DNA of 64,000 nt from JAKPUX01 sp035353815 (GCA_035353815.1 DAOQAG010000001.1:62001-126000), one strand, 5' to 3'; positions 17,380 to 28,500 are shown, counted from the first letter of the stretch. A program made the numbers and translations. The notes: generated by a model from the letters alone, not told the origin.

Positions 17380-18321
17380 TCAGTAAACGCTGGCCGCCGC
17401 AAAACCTACCTTGCTGATACCGTATTTGATACGCATATAGCCGGCTTCCCCCCAGCCGGTCCCCCAGCTGTTGCGCAAGATCCAGGCCCCCGCCGCATCA
17501 TCCCAGCCGACCAGCAGAATGGCGTGGTTGACGCTTTTATCCGCCGAGCAGCTGAATCCTCCTCCTTTGGCCTCTTCCTTGTCAAAAACCCCGCCGGTAT
17601 AGGCCTGAAAGTAGGGACCGACATAGACGGCAGCCGCCACCGGCCCGATCTGATAGATGGCCTCTTTGATCTTTTGCGTGTTCGCGATCTGGTTATCCCC
17701 GTCGACATACGCCCAGCCGCTCGCCTGGTAGGCATAGGTCAGTCCGGACGGGCAGGGGACGTCAGAAGCGACATAGGGGAAAAGGGATTCCAACACCGCG
17801 CCGGGGCTGATCAGCATGTCAAAGGCCCACCAGCCGCCGCCACAGCCATATCCCAGGCTGTTGCAGGAGACCAGATATTGCTCCGAGAGGTCGGCGGTCA
17901 CGCCGTTCCTAGCCAGGAGGAAGCATTCAAAACCACCGGCGCTGCCAAAGGCCCAGCAGCTGCCGCAATTCCCCTGATCGCGGATCGCTGTCACCCCGTT
18001 GTGATCGCGCCAGTCCCAGGAAGCCGGCAGGGATACCGCCGCCTTTAATCTGGCCGGAGCCAGTTTGGTCAGATTCTTGTCCCTGGCCGTTTTCCACCAT
18101 TCCATCGGCGGTTTGGCACCGCACAATTGCGCGATCGTACGCGTCATGGCACTATTGTAGCCGACCTGGAATGAGAGCTTTTGTTTGGTAATGTCTTCTC
18201 GCATCCGCTGCAGCTGCTGGCGCATCGCTGGAAGAGCCTGGCTCTCGTCAAGACCCTGCGCCTGAACTCCGGCGCCGATCAACAGCAGAGCAAGGCCCAG
18301 CAGCACGAACAATCTCTTCAT
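17380..18321 (-). CDS. Papain-like (C1A) cysteine protease, exported
   Basis: A 313-residue C1A peptidase. A signal peptide (residues 1-22, ending GVQAQG) is followed by a short propeptide of ~75 residues and the mature enzyme beginning near LPASWDWRD. The catalytic set is complete: Q116 and C122 in RDQGNCGSCWAFG, H266 in VNHAILLVGW and N284 in LRNSWGTGWGEAGYM. A GCGGG segment matches papain. The ATG at 18321 is chosen because GGGAGG precedes it at ideal spacing; a GTG at 18327 overlaps that site. It is the second gene after a chagasin-like inhibitor (49-nt gap), so enzyme and probable inhibitor are made together. Confidence 0.93.
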   Translation of the reverse strand: MKRLFVLLGLALLLIGAGVQAQGLDESQALPAMRQQLQRMREDITKQKLSFQVGYNSAMTRTIAQLCGAKPPMEWWKTARDKNLTKLAPARLKAAVSLPASWDWRDHNGVTAIRDQGNCGSCWAFGSAGGFECFLLARNGVTADLSEQYLVSCNSLGYGCGGGWWAFDMLISPGAVLESLFPYVASDVPCPSGLTYAYQASGWAYVDGDNQIANTQKIKEAIYQIGPVAAAVYVGPYFQAYTGGVFDKEEAKGGGFSCSADKSVNHAILLVGWDDAAGAWILRNSWGTGWGEAGYMRIKYGISKVGFAAASVY

Positions 18322-18370
18322 AGCCACCTCCCTTGTTGCATTTCACATGCTGCACCATTTCCAGGAAGAT

Positions 18371-18757
18371 TTAGTTGTGGATGACCAGGGTGACGGAAAA
18401 GGTTTTGGCGGGTGCGGCATCCCTCTCCCAAGGACGCCGGTATTCCATGATCAGGGGCGTCCGGCCAGTGGCCATCGCCTGGAAATGGAAAAACTGCTTG
18501 CCCGGGGCGCCGAGACGCTCACGCTCCCCGGGAATGAACTCCTCGCGCAGCAGCCGGACATGCGCGGTATCGTGCTTGTCTACTTGCCAGGAGAAGCCCG
18601 TCGATGGATTGCTCTCGAGCTCGACGACAAATTCCTGACGTACCTGACATTTGAACAGTTTGCCCTGATCTTCGCGGGTAAGCAGGTTCGCTGGCGGATT
18701 CTGGGAGCAGGTCAGCAGGATCATGCCGATGCAGAGCCAGGTCTCGATGAAGATCAT
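18371..18757 (-). CDS. Chagasin-like cysteine-protease inhibitor (I42), probable lipoprotein
   Basis: A 128-residue protein. A hydrophobic leader ends in a lipobox-like LLTC (C17), so it is probably lipid-anchored in the envelope. The three inhibitory loops of the chagasin family can be traced: NPSTGFSW (50-57), a Gly-containing LGAPG (82-86), and RRPWE (107-111). Chagasins block papain-like proteases by inserting these loops into the active-site cleft. The gene lies directly upstream of such a protease, so self-protection or control of activation is the likely role. Start at 18757 with GGGAGGG five bases upstream. It is transcribed from 18809-18837. Confidence 0.88.
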   Translation of the reverse strand: MIFIETWLCIGMILLTCSQNPPANLLTREDQGKLFKCQVRQEFVVELESNPSTGFSWQVDKHDTAHVRLLREEFIPGERERLGAPGKQFFHFQAMATGRTPLIMEYRRPWERDAAPAKTFSVTLVIHN

Positions 18758-18808
18758 CGCTACCCTCCCTTGTGGATTGAACTGGAGGGCGAGGCCGCCC
18801 TTCAAGGA

Positions 18809-18837
18809 AGTGTATCATTATTTTGCATGAAATGCAA
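18809..18837 (-). promoter_or_regulatory. Promoter of inhibitor-protease operon, with overlapping palindrome
   Basis: On the minus strand TTGCAT (18837-18832), a 17-nt spacer and TACACT (18814-18809). The -35 box is one arm of the palindrome TTGCAT-GAA-ATGCAA (18823-18837), which could be an operator. Confidence 0.7.
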
Positions 18838-18891
18838 GCAAAATCACGCTATTTCGTTGCGGCTGCGGCGAAAGTGTGATGCAGATCCAAC

Positions 18892-18921
18892 ATTGCTTTT
18901 TATCTGTCGGGATCGTACATT
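18892..18921 (+). promoter_or_regulatory. Promoter of the DUF481 protein gene
   Basis: TTGCTT (18892-18897), an 18-nt spacer and TACATT (18916-18921), leaving a leader of ~34 nt before the ATG at 18962. It is back to back with the inhibitor promoter. Confidence 0.6.
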
Positions 18922-18961
18922 CTCCCAGCCCAAGACCCCAGTTACTGCGAAAAGGAACCCC

Positions 18962-19732
18962 ATGAAACGGATCGCCCCGTCTATCCTCCTCCTGCTGTGG
19001 ACCCTCCTGCCCCCTGGCGCGCACGGCCAGATCAACATGGAGCGCTTCCGCCGCGCGACGCCCAACCGGGGATTCGAGGGCAACCTCGACCTCGATCTTA
19101 CGATCATGACCGGTAATACCGACTTCCGCATGATCGGACTCAACAGCCGCTTCAACTACAACTGGACCAACGCTTACACCTTTCTGGTGCTCAATGGCGG
19201 GATCGGCTGGAGCGGGGGGGAACGCTTTATGGACCAGAGCACTGCCCACCTGCGCCATGTCTTCACCCTGAGCCGCCGGTTACAGCAGGAATCCTTCCTG
19301 CAGTTTGACAACAACCGCAAACGCAACCTGAGCGGACGCGAACTTGTCGGCATCGGCCTGCGCGCCCGGCTGCTCTCCGCACGGCTGGCCAAGCTCCGCT
19401 GCGGCGCGGCCTGGATGTACGAATTCGAGCGCTATGACCTGGCCGCGGGCAATCGCCACCCGCGCGACCTCAAAACCCACCGCCTCAGCAGTTATCTCAC
19501 CTTCGAGCTGGGCCGCGAAAGCGGCGTCACTCTGCTCAGCGTGACCTATTTTCAGCCGGCGCTGGACCATTGGCGCGACCACCGTCTCCTCTCCGAAAAT
19601 GCCCTGGCGATGACCCTCACCTCCTTCCTCTCCTTCAAGTTCAGCTTCAACTTCCGCCGCGACAGCCGCCCGCCCGACGGCGTCAGGAAGCTGGATACCA
19701 CCACCAAATCGACTTTCTCGGTCAAATTCTAG
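18962..19732 (+). CDS. DUF481-family outer-membrane protein
   Basis: A 256-residue predicted beta-barrel. It has a signal peptide (MKRIAPSILLLLWTLLPPGA, cleaved near HGQ), then a DUF481/YdiY-like barrel with LDLTIMTGNTDFRMIGLNSR, alternating strands and a C-terminus ending in Phe (STFSVKF). Its function is unknown. The longer open frame upstream is not used: AAAAGGAA lies just before the ATG at 18962 and the signal peptide starts there. It stands alone between a divergent promoter and a terminator. Confidence 0.85.
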   Translation: MKRIAPSILLLLWTLLPPGAHGQINMERFRRATPNRGFEGNLDLDLTIMTGNTDFRMIGLNSRFNYNWTNAYTFLVLNGGIGWSGGERFMDQSTAHLRHVFTLSRRLQQESFLQFDNNRKRNLSGRELVGIGLRARLLSARLAKLRCGAAWMYEFERYDLAAGNRHPRDLKTHRLSSYLTFELGRESGVTLLSVTYFQPALDHWRDHRLLSENALAMTLTSFLSFKFSFNFRRDSRPPDGVRKLDTTTKSTFSVKF

Positions 19733-19735
19733 GGC

Positions 19736-19768
19736 ATAAAAAAAGGCGTCCTCTGCAGCAGGACGCCT
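19736..19768 (-). terminator. Rho-independent terminator of the glgC pair
   Basis: AGGCGTCCT / AGGACGCCT hairpin (19744-19768), followed on the minus strand by about eight T (complement of 19736-19743). It lies 19 nt beyond the glgC stop and may also stop the converging DUF481 transcript. Confidence 0.88.
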
Positions 19769-19787
19769 GTCGGGCCCATCGTCCGGA

Positions 19788-21044
19788 TCACCGCTTCACA
19801 TAGGAGCCCACGCGCAGGGTGATGCCGGAAAAACTGCTGGCCGAGGCGAGCGGCTCGACAATGGTGTTGGCAGCGATGCGGACATCGGGCGGAAGGGTGG
19901 CGCGTTTGCCGATCACCGTCAGGCCGCTGTAGAGGTGCTCGGGATATTTTTCATTGGGTTCATCGGCCTCCTCGCCGCCGGCAACCGCTCCGGCGCCGAT
20001 ATGGGCGTTCTTGTCGGCGATCACGCGGAAGAGCCGCGCCCTCTCCTCCACGACCGTGTCCTGCATGATCACCGAATCGATCACCTCGGCCCCCTTCTTC
20101 ACCCGGACACCCGGGGAGAGGATGCTGTTTTGCACATAGCCTTCGATCCGGCATCCTGCCGAGACCAGCGAGTTGACCACCCGCGCGCTGCTGCCGATAT
20201 GCACCGGCGGCCGGTCGCCTTTCAATCCCTCCTCATCCACATTGGTACGGATGCCCCATTCCTGCAGCCGCAGTCCCGATTCAGGCAGGAGGATATCCAT
20301 GCTCGCTTGCCAATAGGCCTTGATCGTCCCGACATCCGCCCAATACCCCTCGAAGGGGTAGGCATAGACCGCTTTGGCGGTAATCGCATCACGGATGATG
20401 TTCTTGCCAAAGTCATGGCCGCTGCGCTTCGCCAACGCCTCCTGGAGATACTGGACATCGAACACATAGACCCCCATCGAGGCGAGATTGCTCCTGGCTT
20501 TTTCCGGTTTTTCCTCCCAGTCGACGATACGGCCTTCTTTATTGGTAATGCCAATGCCAAAATGGCGCGTTTCCTCCCAGGGCACGTGCATCATCGCAAT
20601 GGTGATCTGGGCTTTTTTCGCCTGATGGAACTCAACCATGGGGGCATAATTCATGCGGTAGATATGGTCGCCGGAGAGAACCAGCAGCCGCTCGGCATTA
20701 TAATGATGGACGAACTGCATGTTCTGCGCCACGGCGTCGGCTGTGCCGCGGTACCAGTCATAGTCATCGATGCCGGTCGAGGGGGGCAGCACTTTGGCGC
20801 AGCGGCTGCGTCCGACCAGATCCCAGGAGTCGCCCGAGCCGATGTGACCCATAAGCGAGTAGGGGCGGTACTGGGTGAGGATGCCGATCTGCTGGATGCC
20901 GGAATACATGGCATTGCTGAGGGTAAAATCAATGAGCCGGTAGCACCCGCCGAAGGGCACCGCCGGTTTGGCGCGCATCCAGCCGAGAACATTAAGGCGA
21001 CTGCCCATGCCGCCGGCAAGCAGTAATGCGACCGTATTTCTCAT
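19788..21044 (-). CDS. glgC: Glucose-1-phosphate adenylyltransferase (catalytic-type subunit)
   Basis: A 418-residue ADP-glucose pyrophosphorylase that makes ADP-glucose from ATP and glucose 1-phosphate for glycogen. The nucleotide loop AGGMGSRLNVLGWMRAKPAV is near-canonical (GGxGxRL). VLSGDHIYRMNY holds the catalytic Asp, WYRGTADAV binds substrate, and the C-terminal part is a left-handed helix of hexapeptide repeats. It overlaps the preceding paralogue by 4 nt (ATGA), so the two proteins are translationally coupled and could form a mixed tetramer. A terminator follows. Confidence 0.93.
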   Translation of the reverse strand: MRNTVALLLAGGMGSRLNVLGWMRAKPAVPFGGCYRLIDFTLSNAMYSGIQQIGILTQYRPYSLMGHIGSGDSWDLVGRSRCAKVLPPSTGIDDYDWYRGTADAVAQNMQFVHHYNAERLLVLSGDHIYRMNYAPMVEFHQAKKAQITIAMMHVPWEETRHFGIGITNKEGRIVDWEEKPEKARSNLASMGVYVFDVQYLQEALAKRSGHDFGKNIIRDAITAKAVYAYPFEGYWADVGTIKAYWQASMDILLPESGLRLQEWGIRTNVDEEGLKGDRPPVHIGSSARVVNSLVSAGCRIEGYVQNSILSPGVRVKKGAEVIDSVIMQDTVVEERARLFRVIADKNAHIGAGAVAGGEEADEPNEKYPEHLYSGLTVIGKRATLPPDVRIAANTIVEPLASASSFSGITLRVGSYVKR

Positions 21045-22315
21045 TTGATCGTCCTTCCGTTGGCAATGGTCAGGCTTGCGAAATCGGCTTCTTTTTTATT
21101 GGGATAGAGGATGCAGTTGCGGCCGATACGCATACCGCCGGGCAGCCGCGTATTGCGGCCGATCAGGGTGATCCCGGAATTGAGCAGGTTGGGATATTCC
21201 TTGTTGGCACCGCTCTCCTCGCCGGTCCCGATCACCGCATTGGGCCCGATCGCCACCTCAACATCGGCGATGACACGATCCAGCTGCGCCCCCTGTTCGA
21301 CAACGGTATCGAACATCAGGATGGAGTTTTCGACCGAGGCGCCGGCCTTGACGCGCACCCCGGGAAAGAGAATCGAATTATGGACCTTGCCCTGAACCTC
21401 GCAGCCATGATGCAGCAGGGTCTTGCTGCACTCCGCCCCGGCGCCGATCAGTGCCGGCGCGCGATCGCGGATGCGCTCATTATCGAGATTGGTGCGGACC
21501 GGCCATTCATCAATACGCAGCAGCGGCTGGTCGGCGAGCAAATCCATACTGGCGGCATAATACTCATCGATGGTGCGGGTGTAGCCCCAGGGCCCGCGGA
21601 ATTTGTAGCCGAAGACTTTATTCTTGTCGATCAGCGCCGGCAGAATATCCCGGCCGAAATGCTCGGTCGCCGGGGGACGCATCATCTCATCAAGAATGTG
21701 ACGCAGCGTCTCCCGGTTGAAAAGATAGATGGTCATCGACGCCCAGGGCGATATGGCTTCGGTTGGTTTTTCCGCGTAACGCGTCAGCCGCCCGCCCTCG
21801 GGATCGTCCCCGGCGATGACGCCCTGGCCGAATCGCTCCCGGCCATCGGCGGCGACCTCGACAAACGCACAGGTGAGATCCGCCTCCATTCGCTCATGAA
21901 AGGAGATCATGGCCTGATAGTCCATTTGATAGATATGATCCCCGGAAAGGACGAGCACATAATCCGGATTATGACGCTGGATGAACTCGCGGTTCTGATA
22001 GACGGCATCGGCGGTTCCGGTGTACCAGTCGGAGCTCTGCGTCCCCTTCATCGGCGGCAGGATGGTGATGCCGCGCTGACTGCCGATCATGTCCCAGCCC
22101 GCGCCGGAGCCAATATGGTTGATAAGCGAATCGGAACGGTATTGGGAGAGGATGCCAACCCGCTCGATGCCGGAATGCAGCAGGTTGCTGAGGGGAAAAT
22201 CAATGACCCGGAAGAGCCCGCCAAAGGGCAGTGCCGACTTGGGGCGGTAGAGTGTGAGCACCGAGAGTTCGTCGACCCGGCCGCCGGCCAGGATCAAAGC
22301 GAGGGTCTTTTTCAT
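21041..22315 (-). CDS. ADP-glucose pyrophosphorylase paralogue with altered nucleotide loop
   Basis: A 424-residue relative of GlgC. The fold and most motifs are kept (VLSGDHIYQMDYQ, WYTGTADAVYQN, hexapeptide C-terminus). The N-terminal loop reads AGGRVDELSVLTLYRPKSAL, so the usual G-x-G-T/S-R-L is changed to G-R-V-D-E-L. This resembles GlgD-type regulatory subunits of GlgC/GlgD pairs. It may be a regulatory partner of the downstream GlgC or an enzyme with different specificity; sequence alone does not decide. It is first in the two-gene operon, with its own promoter at 22396-22424. Confidence 0.85.
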   Translation of the reverse strand: MKKTLALILAGGRVDELSVLTLYRPKSALPFGGLFRVIDFPLSNLLHSGIERVGILSQYRSDSLINHIGSGAGWDMIGSQRGITILPPMKGTQSSDWYTGTADAVYQNREFIQRHNPDYVLVLSGDHIYQMDYQAMISFHERMEADLTCAFVEVAADGRERFGQGVIAGDDPEGGRLTRYAEKPTEAISPWASMTIYLFNRETLRHILDEMMRPPATEHFGRDILPALIDKNKVFGYKFRGPWGYTRTIDEYYAASMDLLADQPLLRIDEWPVRTNLDNERIRDRAPALIGAGAECSKTLLHHGCEVQGKVHNSILFPGVRVKAGASVENSILMFDTVVEQGAQLDRVIADVEVAIGPNAVIGTGEESGANKEYPNLLNSGITLIGRNTRLPGGMRIGRNCILYPNKKEADFASLTIANGRTIK

Positions 22316-22395
22316 GCGCCTTCACCGGTAAGGGTTCAATCGGAATTCGGGGATTTCCGCTGCGCCGCAACCCGAGGCTGGGCACAGCCAGGGCT

Positions 22396-22424
22396 AAAAT
22401 ATCAAGTTTTCCTCAAGAACGCAA
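22396..22424 (-). promoter_or_regulatory. Sigma-A promoter of the glgC-pair operon
   Basis: On the minus strand TTGCGT (22424-22419), a 17-nt spacer and TATTTT (22401-22396); the leader is ~74 nt. Confidence 0.65.
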
Positions 22425-22511
22425 CAGCATTCTGTGCCGCAGCCGGGCGTTCTCGGGGCCGAGGTGTTCGCTGCGCTGAAGCAGCGGCTTCTCCGTGCAA
22501 CGGCCGGCCCC

Positions 22512-25500
22512 TTAGCGGTAATCCCCGCTCAGCTGAAAAGCCGCCCAGAAGGCCGGATAGGGATTGATCTCCGCCGCCACGACCTGCTGCGCCTTGCGCA
22601 GCGCCTCGGGACGCGTATCCCCCGCCGCCAGGTTGCGGAAGAACCGCTTGATCAGCACGGCCGTGGCCAGATCGTCCACCTTCCACAGGCTGGCGAGCTG
22701 CGAAGCCGCCCCCGCATAGGTGAGACTGCGGCTGAGCCCGATCATTTCATCGCCGCTGCGCAGCGTGCCGACGCCGGTCTCGCAGGCACTCATCGCCACC
22801 AGGTAGGCCTTCATTTTGAGGGCAAATATCTCGTGGGCCTCCAGCCGGCCGTCGTTGCTGCTGTCCGGCGCCAGGAGCAGGGCCGAGAGGAGGGGATTGT
22901 CCTCATCGAAGAGGCCGTGGCAGCTGAAAAGCACCAGGGGCGGCGCAGGCAGCGCCGCCCGCAGCCGGGTTTCGCTCGCCTGTGCGCCGGTATAAAGCGT
23001 AACCGCCGGATAATAGCGCTTCAGGCTCGTCACCTCGCGCTCCGCAAAGGGCAGATCGTACTGCCGCTCGCCCAGGTCGGGATCTCCGAAGGCCAACACC
23101 TCCATCCTCCGTTTCTCCTGCCCGGCAAAGACCTCCCCCTTGGCCAGACAATGGGCGAGCACCGAAGCGCTGGCGGCAAAGGAGAGGGTATGGTCGACGC
23201 CGAGAAAATGTTTCTGCTCATCCATAAGCACGGCGAAGGGCAGATAATGCAGCGTGCCGTGCGGCAGGATGATCAGGTGTTTGCAGCGCGCAATCTCCCC
23301 GCCGAAGGGCTTGATCAGCGCATCGTGCAGCGCACGCGCAGTCTCCTCTATCGTCAGCTGCCGCGTCAGGGTCCGGCGCAGCAGCGCGATCTGCTCGGTG
23401 AGCGCCGCCTCGCCAATATCGACCCGCTGCAGCTGGATCGCCTGCCGGGTGACCAGCCAGATAAAGAGACGATCCCGCTGGAGATGGTAGACCAGCATCG
23501 CTCCCTGTTCCGGGACCAGCTGCTGGATGGCCTCCCGGCCAAGGGGCTGGACCTCCAGCAGGGTGGAGAGTTCGGGACTGGCAGTGCGCACCTGGAGGAG
23601 GTGCTGCGAATAGGCGTGGCGCAGGGTCTCGATCCGCTCCTGCAGCTGGCGCAGGTGCTGCGTCTGCTGCGGAGCCTCGTGTGCCTGGAGATAGAGCGCC
23701 TCGCTTTGGGTGCGCGCCAATTCCGCTTGCAGGCTGTCGCCGGCGGCAGCGAGCCGGGCATCGGCTGGATCCGCAAACGGGATCTGCCGCTCTCCGAGCA
23801 GATCAAGAAAACCGCGGCTGCGCGCCCGCTCCGCCACCTCCAGGGCTTCGCCCGGCCGGTTCTCGGCTGCGAGCACCCCGATCAGGGCGCTGTAGACCTC
23901 GAGCTTGTCATCGATAAATCCTGCAGCGTACTCTTCGACGCGGATCCGGGCGCGCATCCCCTCGATGATCCCGAGACTGGCGTAGAGCGCTGCAATCTGC
24001 GCGCTGCGGTTCTTTTCGGCATCAAAGAGATCGGCAAGCTGCCGCTGCGCCCGCCAGGCGATCTCCGGCATAAAGAGCGCATCGGCCATGCCGGCCGCTG
24101 CCACGAGATTGGCCCGCGCCGAATCGGGCGCGCCGAATCGCCGCTGCAGCGTCCCCAGGACCAGCAGACTCTGTGCCTCATTGCGACGGTCCTGAATCTC
24201 GCGGCTCAGCGCCAGTCCCTGTTGCGCCAGGATCAATCCTTCCGGACCGCGGCCGATGAGGCCATAGATGGCGCCGAGATTGCGGTAGTCATAGGCCAGC
24301 CCGCGCCGCGAGACCAGCAGGGAATCCTGGATGCGCGCCTGCTCGAAACTGGCGCGAGCCAGCTCGAATCGGCCATCCGCACGATAGATCATGCCGAGAT
24401 TCTTCTGGATGGTCGCCTGATTGAGGCGGTCGTCAAGTCGCACGGCGATCTCGAGAGCTTTCTGTTCGAATTCGAGGGCCTCCTGCGGCTGACCCAGACT
24501 CAGGGCCAGCAGACCGCGCGTCGCAAAGGCGGTCTGGAGGAGCTGGTCGTCGTGCAGTTTGGTAAAAGTCTCAAGAGCCACGGTCTGGTTCTGCAATGCG
24601 GACTGGTACTCGCCCATTTTCCACTGCACATTGGCGAGATTTTGCCGGGAGAGCGCGATCTCTCTCTCATCGCCGACGCGCAGTGCGCTGGCAAGGGCCT
24701 CGCTCTGGGCCCGCAGGGCGGCGGGATATTCTCCCATCTTCTCGCAGGTAATGCCCAGATTGTGCAACGCATCGATCAAATCACTTCCAGCTGCTTCGGC
24801 GCGGAAAAACTCCAGCGCGCGCTCCTGCAGCTCCAGGGCGGCGCTGTAATGGTCCCGGTAGAGGAACTCGATGCGGCCCTTGTCGCGCAAGCACTGGCCC
24901 ATGCCGAGGCGCTTGCCGATCTTTTCATAGAGCGCATAGGCCTGGTCGAAAAGGGCGATCGCCTGGTCGTACTGCCCGCCGCGCTCGAATATCAGGCCCG
25001 TCTCACGCAGGGAGGCGGCCTCCTGTTCCTGCAGGCCGTATTTCTGCGCCAGTTCGGCATACCGCTTCTTGACGGTGATGCCCTCGTCATATTGACCATT
25101 ACGGGTGTAAAAATAGGCGAGATTGTTGAGACTGTTGGCGATGGCATCGACCTTGCCTGAGGCCTCAGCGGCCAGCAGGACCCGTTGCTGGATTTCGATC
25201 GCCTTGTTCCACAGACCTCCGTTGACCGCCGCCTCGCGAATGCGCTCCTCCAGCCGGGTTTTGCTCTCGGAATCCCCCTGACGATCGGCCATCTGCATCG
25301 CCTCCTCATAAAAGACGATGGCATCACTCCACTCGCCCAGCCGGAAGGCACTGTGGCCACGGCGGACCTTGCCGGCAAAACCCTCGACCGCAAATTGCTG
25401 CTCCTCCGCCTCGGTCATGCCCCCAAAGCCATAGAGCTGGAAGCGCCCCCACTCGGCGAACGCCACACCGCGGCGCGAAAACTCGGCCTGCACCTGCGCC

Positions 25501-28500
25501 AGGGCCACCGCCGGCGGCAGGCTCCTGAGCCGGGTATAAAAGAGGCCGAAGAACTCACGCTCCTGCTCTGCATCCCCGGGCCACAAGGTCGTGAGCAAGG
25601 CCGGCAAACCCGCATAGATGAGCCCGCGTTCCCAGGCGATAAAAGGCTCGCTGCCGGCCGATCCGGTGAGCGGCTGGGAGCCCGCCAGCGTGAGGAGGCC
25701 CGCCGACAGCCCAATGCTGTATATCTGTTTGACGCTCAGGACCGCCGGCGCGGCGCCCGCCACCCGGAACCCGATGCGAGAGTCGAGCGGATCGACCCGG
25801 TTCCACGCGGTCTCGGCCCGGAGGTGGATCAGTTCCGCCAATCCCAGCAGACTGGTTTGAGCGGGATAGCTGTTGGTCTGATCGCCCGGCAGCGGCAGGG
25901 TGACCTTGTACTCCTCTTTGACCAGGTCGGCGGCGAGACCGGGATCGCCGGCCATATAGATCTTGCCGCCCTGCAGCTTGCGCTTCTGCGCGGCGTAGTA
26001 ATAGCTCGTCAGGCTCGAACTCACCGAGACCGCCAGCTCGCGGCTGCCGGCGGCCTGCACGGAGGCACTCCAGGGCAGCCCGAGCATTGCCCCGTCGGGA
26101 ACGACCACCAGGCGCTGCACCTCCCCGGGCAAGCGCAGCAGAGGGGCGAGTATCTTTTGCCACAGCGGATGCAGCAGGATCGCGGCCAGCTGCGCGGGAT
26201 CGCGCCAGCTGCGCAGGGCCTCCGCCACCTCCGCGCTGGTGCATGGGATCTCCTCCATGGCAATGGACTGCGGTCGGATGGTCCAGACCAGCAGCCTGGC
26301 CGGAAGCAAATGATAGAACACCACCGCCTCACGGTTCTGGACGCTCCGCTGCAGTTGCAGCAGCTCCGCCGGCTGGACGCGCACCATGCCCTCAAGCTCG
26401 GGGACCTCGGAACGGACCTGCTGCAGGATCTCTTCATACTCCTGCTGGCTTGCGTCCCGCTCCTGGCGCCAGGCCCGGATCTGCTTGGAGGAAACATCGC
26501 TCTGGCTGCGGGCGCGCAGCAGCTCGCTGTTCAAGCCATCGATCTTGCTCTGCACAAAGCGGGCGTTGCCGAGAAAGATCTTGTGCCGCTCCTTGCGCAG
26601 CTCGATCTCCTCCTGCCGGCTCAGATCCAGGAAGACCTTGGCGCGCTGCCGCTCGGCGAAGACCAGGGCGCCTTTCTCATCCCCCATCTGCGCCAGCGCG
26701 GCGATCACGCGGTTGTAGGGCTGCAGACGCACCTGGCGCAGGTCCGGCGCCATCGCCCCAACGGTTGCGGCGGGATGCGCCTCGAGCAGATCGACAGCCT
26801 CCAGATAAAATTCAAGCGGCACCTTCTGGATGGCATACTTGATCTTGCTGTCGCGTCCCATCCGCCCGAGCACATCCCCGAGAGCGAGATCGATGCGCCA
26901 GGCGAGATCATATTCGCCCTGGCGCAGCGCCAGACGGCGGCAGCGATTGAACTGTTCCCAGGCCCGTTCATCGTCGCCCGAGGAACGGGAGACTTCCGCG
27001 ATGGCATACGTGGCGGCCAGTTCACTGCGCTCCAACCCGTAGCGCCGGCTGAGTTCGAGGGCCTCATCGAGATAGCTTTTGGCTTGCCCGAGCTGGTCGA
27101 GACGCGTCAGTGTGGCCCGAATTCCGCCCGCAGCCGGCTCCAGCTCCGGCCGCGGCGCTTCAATGAGCAGAACCTCCGCCAGCTGCAGTAGCAGCTGCGA
27201 GCGGTCACGGCCATAGAAGAGCTGGGTTTGCTCGAGAAACTGCAGCGCCCCCCGCAGGACCACCGCCGCCGAATCGGCATACGTCCGGCGGGCCTCACCC
27301 GGGGCGGCCAGGCTCTCCCGCCCAAGCCGCTGCTGCAGGTCCACTCCGGCCGCGAGGCGCCCAATGTTCAGGCTGTTCAGGATCACCCCATCCGCTATCT
27401 TGTACTCCTGGCAGAGGCGAAGCGAACGCGCATAATGGCGCCAGGCTGCGGCGTAATCTCCCTTGAGATACTCGATGTACCCCAGATTATTTTCAAAGGT
27501 CGCTTCGGCGCGATAATTCTTGCGCTTGTGATAGATCACACTCTTTTTACGGACAAAGTCGATCGCAGTATCGTACTCCTTGCTCTGCTGATAGCTGTCG
27601 GCGAAGATGGAGAAGAGCAGCGCGCGCTCGTCCTCGGTGGTAAAGCTCTTGAGGGAATTCACCCCCATGGTGCTGAAATCGATAAAGGGCACCGGGAAAT
27701 ACCAGCCGAGAAACCCAATCTCCATGCGGCTGCTTTCACCCTTGATCTTTTTGATCTTGCCGCTGTCCAGCAGCTCCAGGGCGCGGCGCGCATAAACGAT
27801 GGCCTCCCCCGCTTCGTTGAGACGAAGGTAATTATAGGCCACGCTGCGGTAGCTGCGCATGAGATCGAGGAGGTTGTTTTGCTTTTTTTCGATCTCGGCG
27901 GCAGCCTGGTAATGATCGATCGCCGTCTCGTACTGTTCGCCGATCTCGTAGAGCAGGGCGAGACGTTTGGTATTGAGCAAAACCAGCGCCTCCTTGTCCA
28001 TCGCGGTGTAGAGGTCGATGGCGTGCTTGAGAAATCGGGGGCCGTTGTCCAGGTCCTCGGTCACGAGCGCACAGTGGCCCATGCGCTCATAGATGAGGGC
28101 CTCGCGCTGCTTGTCGGTGAAGGTGGAATCGTAGCGCAGCTTGATCTGATAAAACTCATAGGCCTTTTCGTAGCCGAATTCCCCGAGACTGTAGTAGTTA
28201 TTGGCAAGATTGAGGGCGAGATTGGCCTCGAGGCGGGGCTCCTTGTTTTCGTCGTTGAGGACGATCGCCTTGTTGAGCTCATGAATGGCGCGCTCGTAAT
28301 AGCGGGCCGGCTTGCGCTCCTCGTAAAAGGTGAGACGGTGATAGATATCGACGACCGGGGCCTTGAGCGCATTCCAGGCCCGGGTCAGGGGATGGATGCG
28401 TCGCGCCCGCTGCCGGGCTTCATAGTTTTCCATCATCTCGAAATTGAAGGCGATGGTCAGATAGCCGGGGACCATTGTATAGTCGTAGGAGAGGGCGCGC

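Noticed and set aside
22434..25160. 908-residue plus-strand frame opposite the CHAT gene
   Set aside because: Antisense to the TPR-CHAT coding sequence, whose protein shows clear catalytic motifs; the mirror frame has none.
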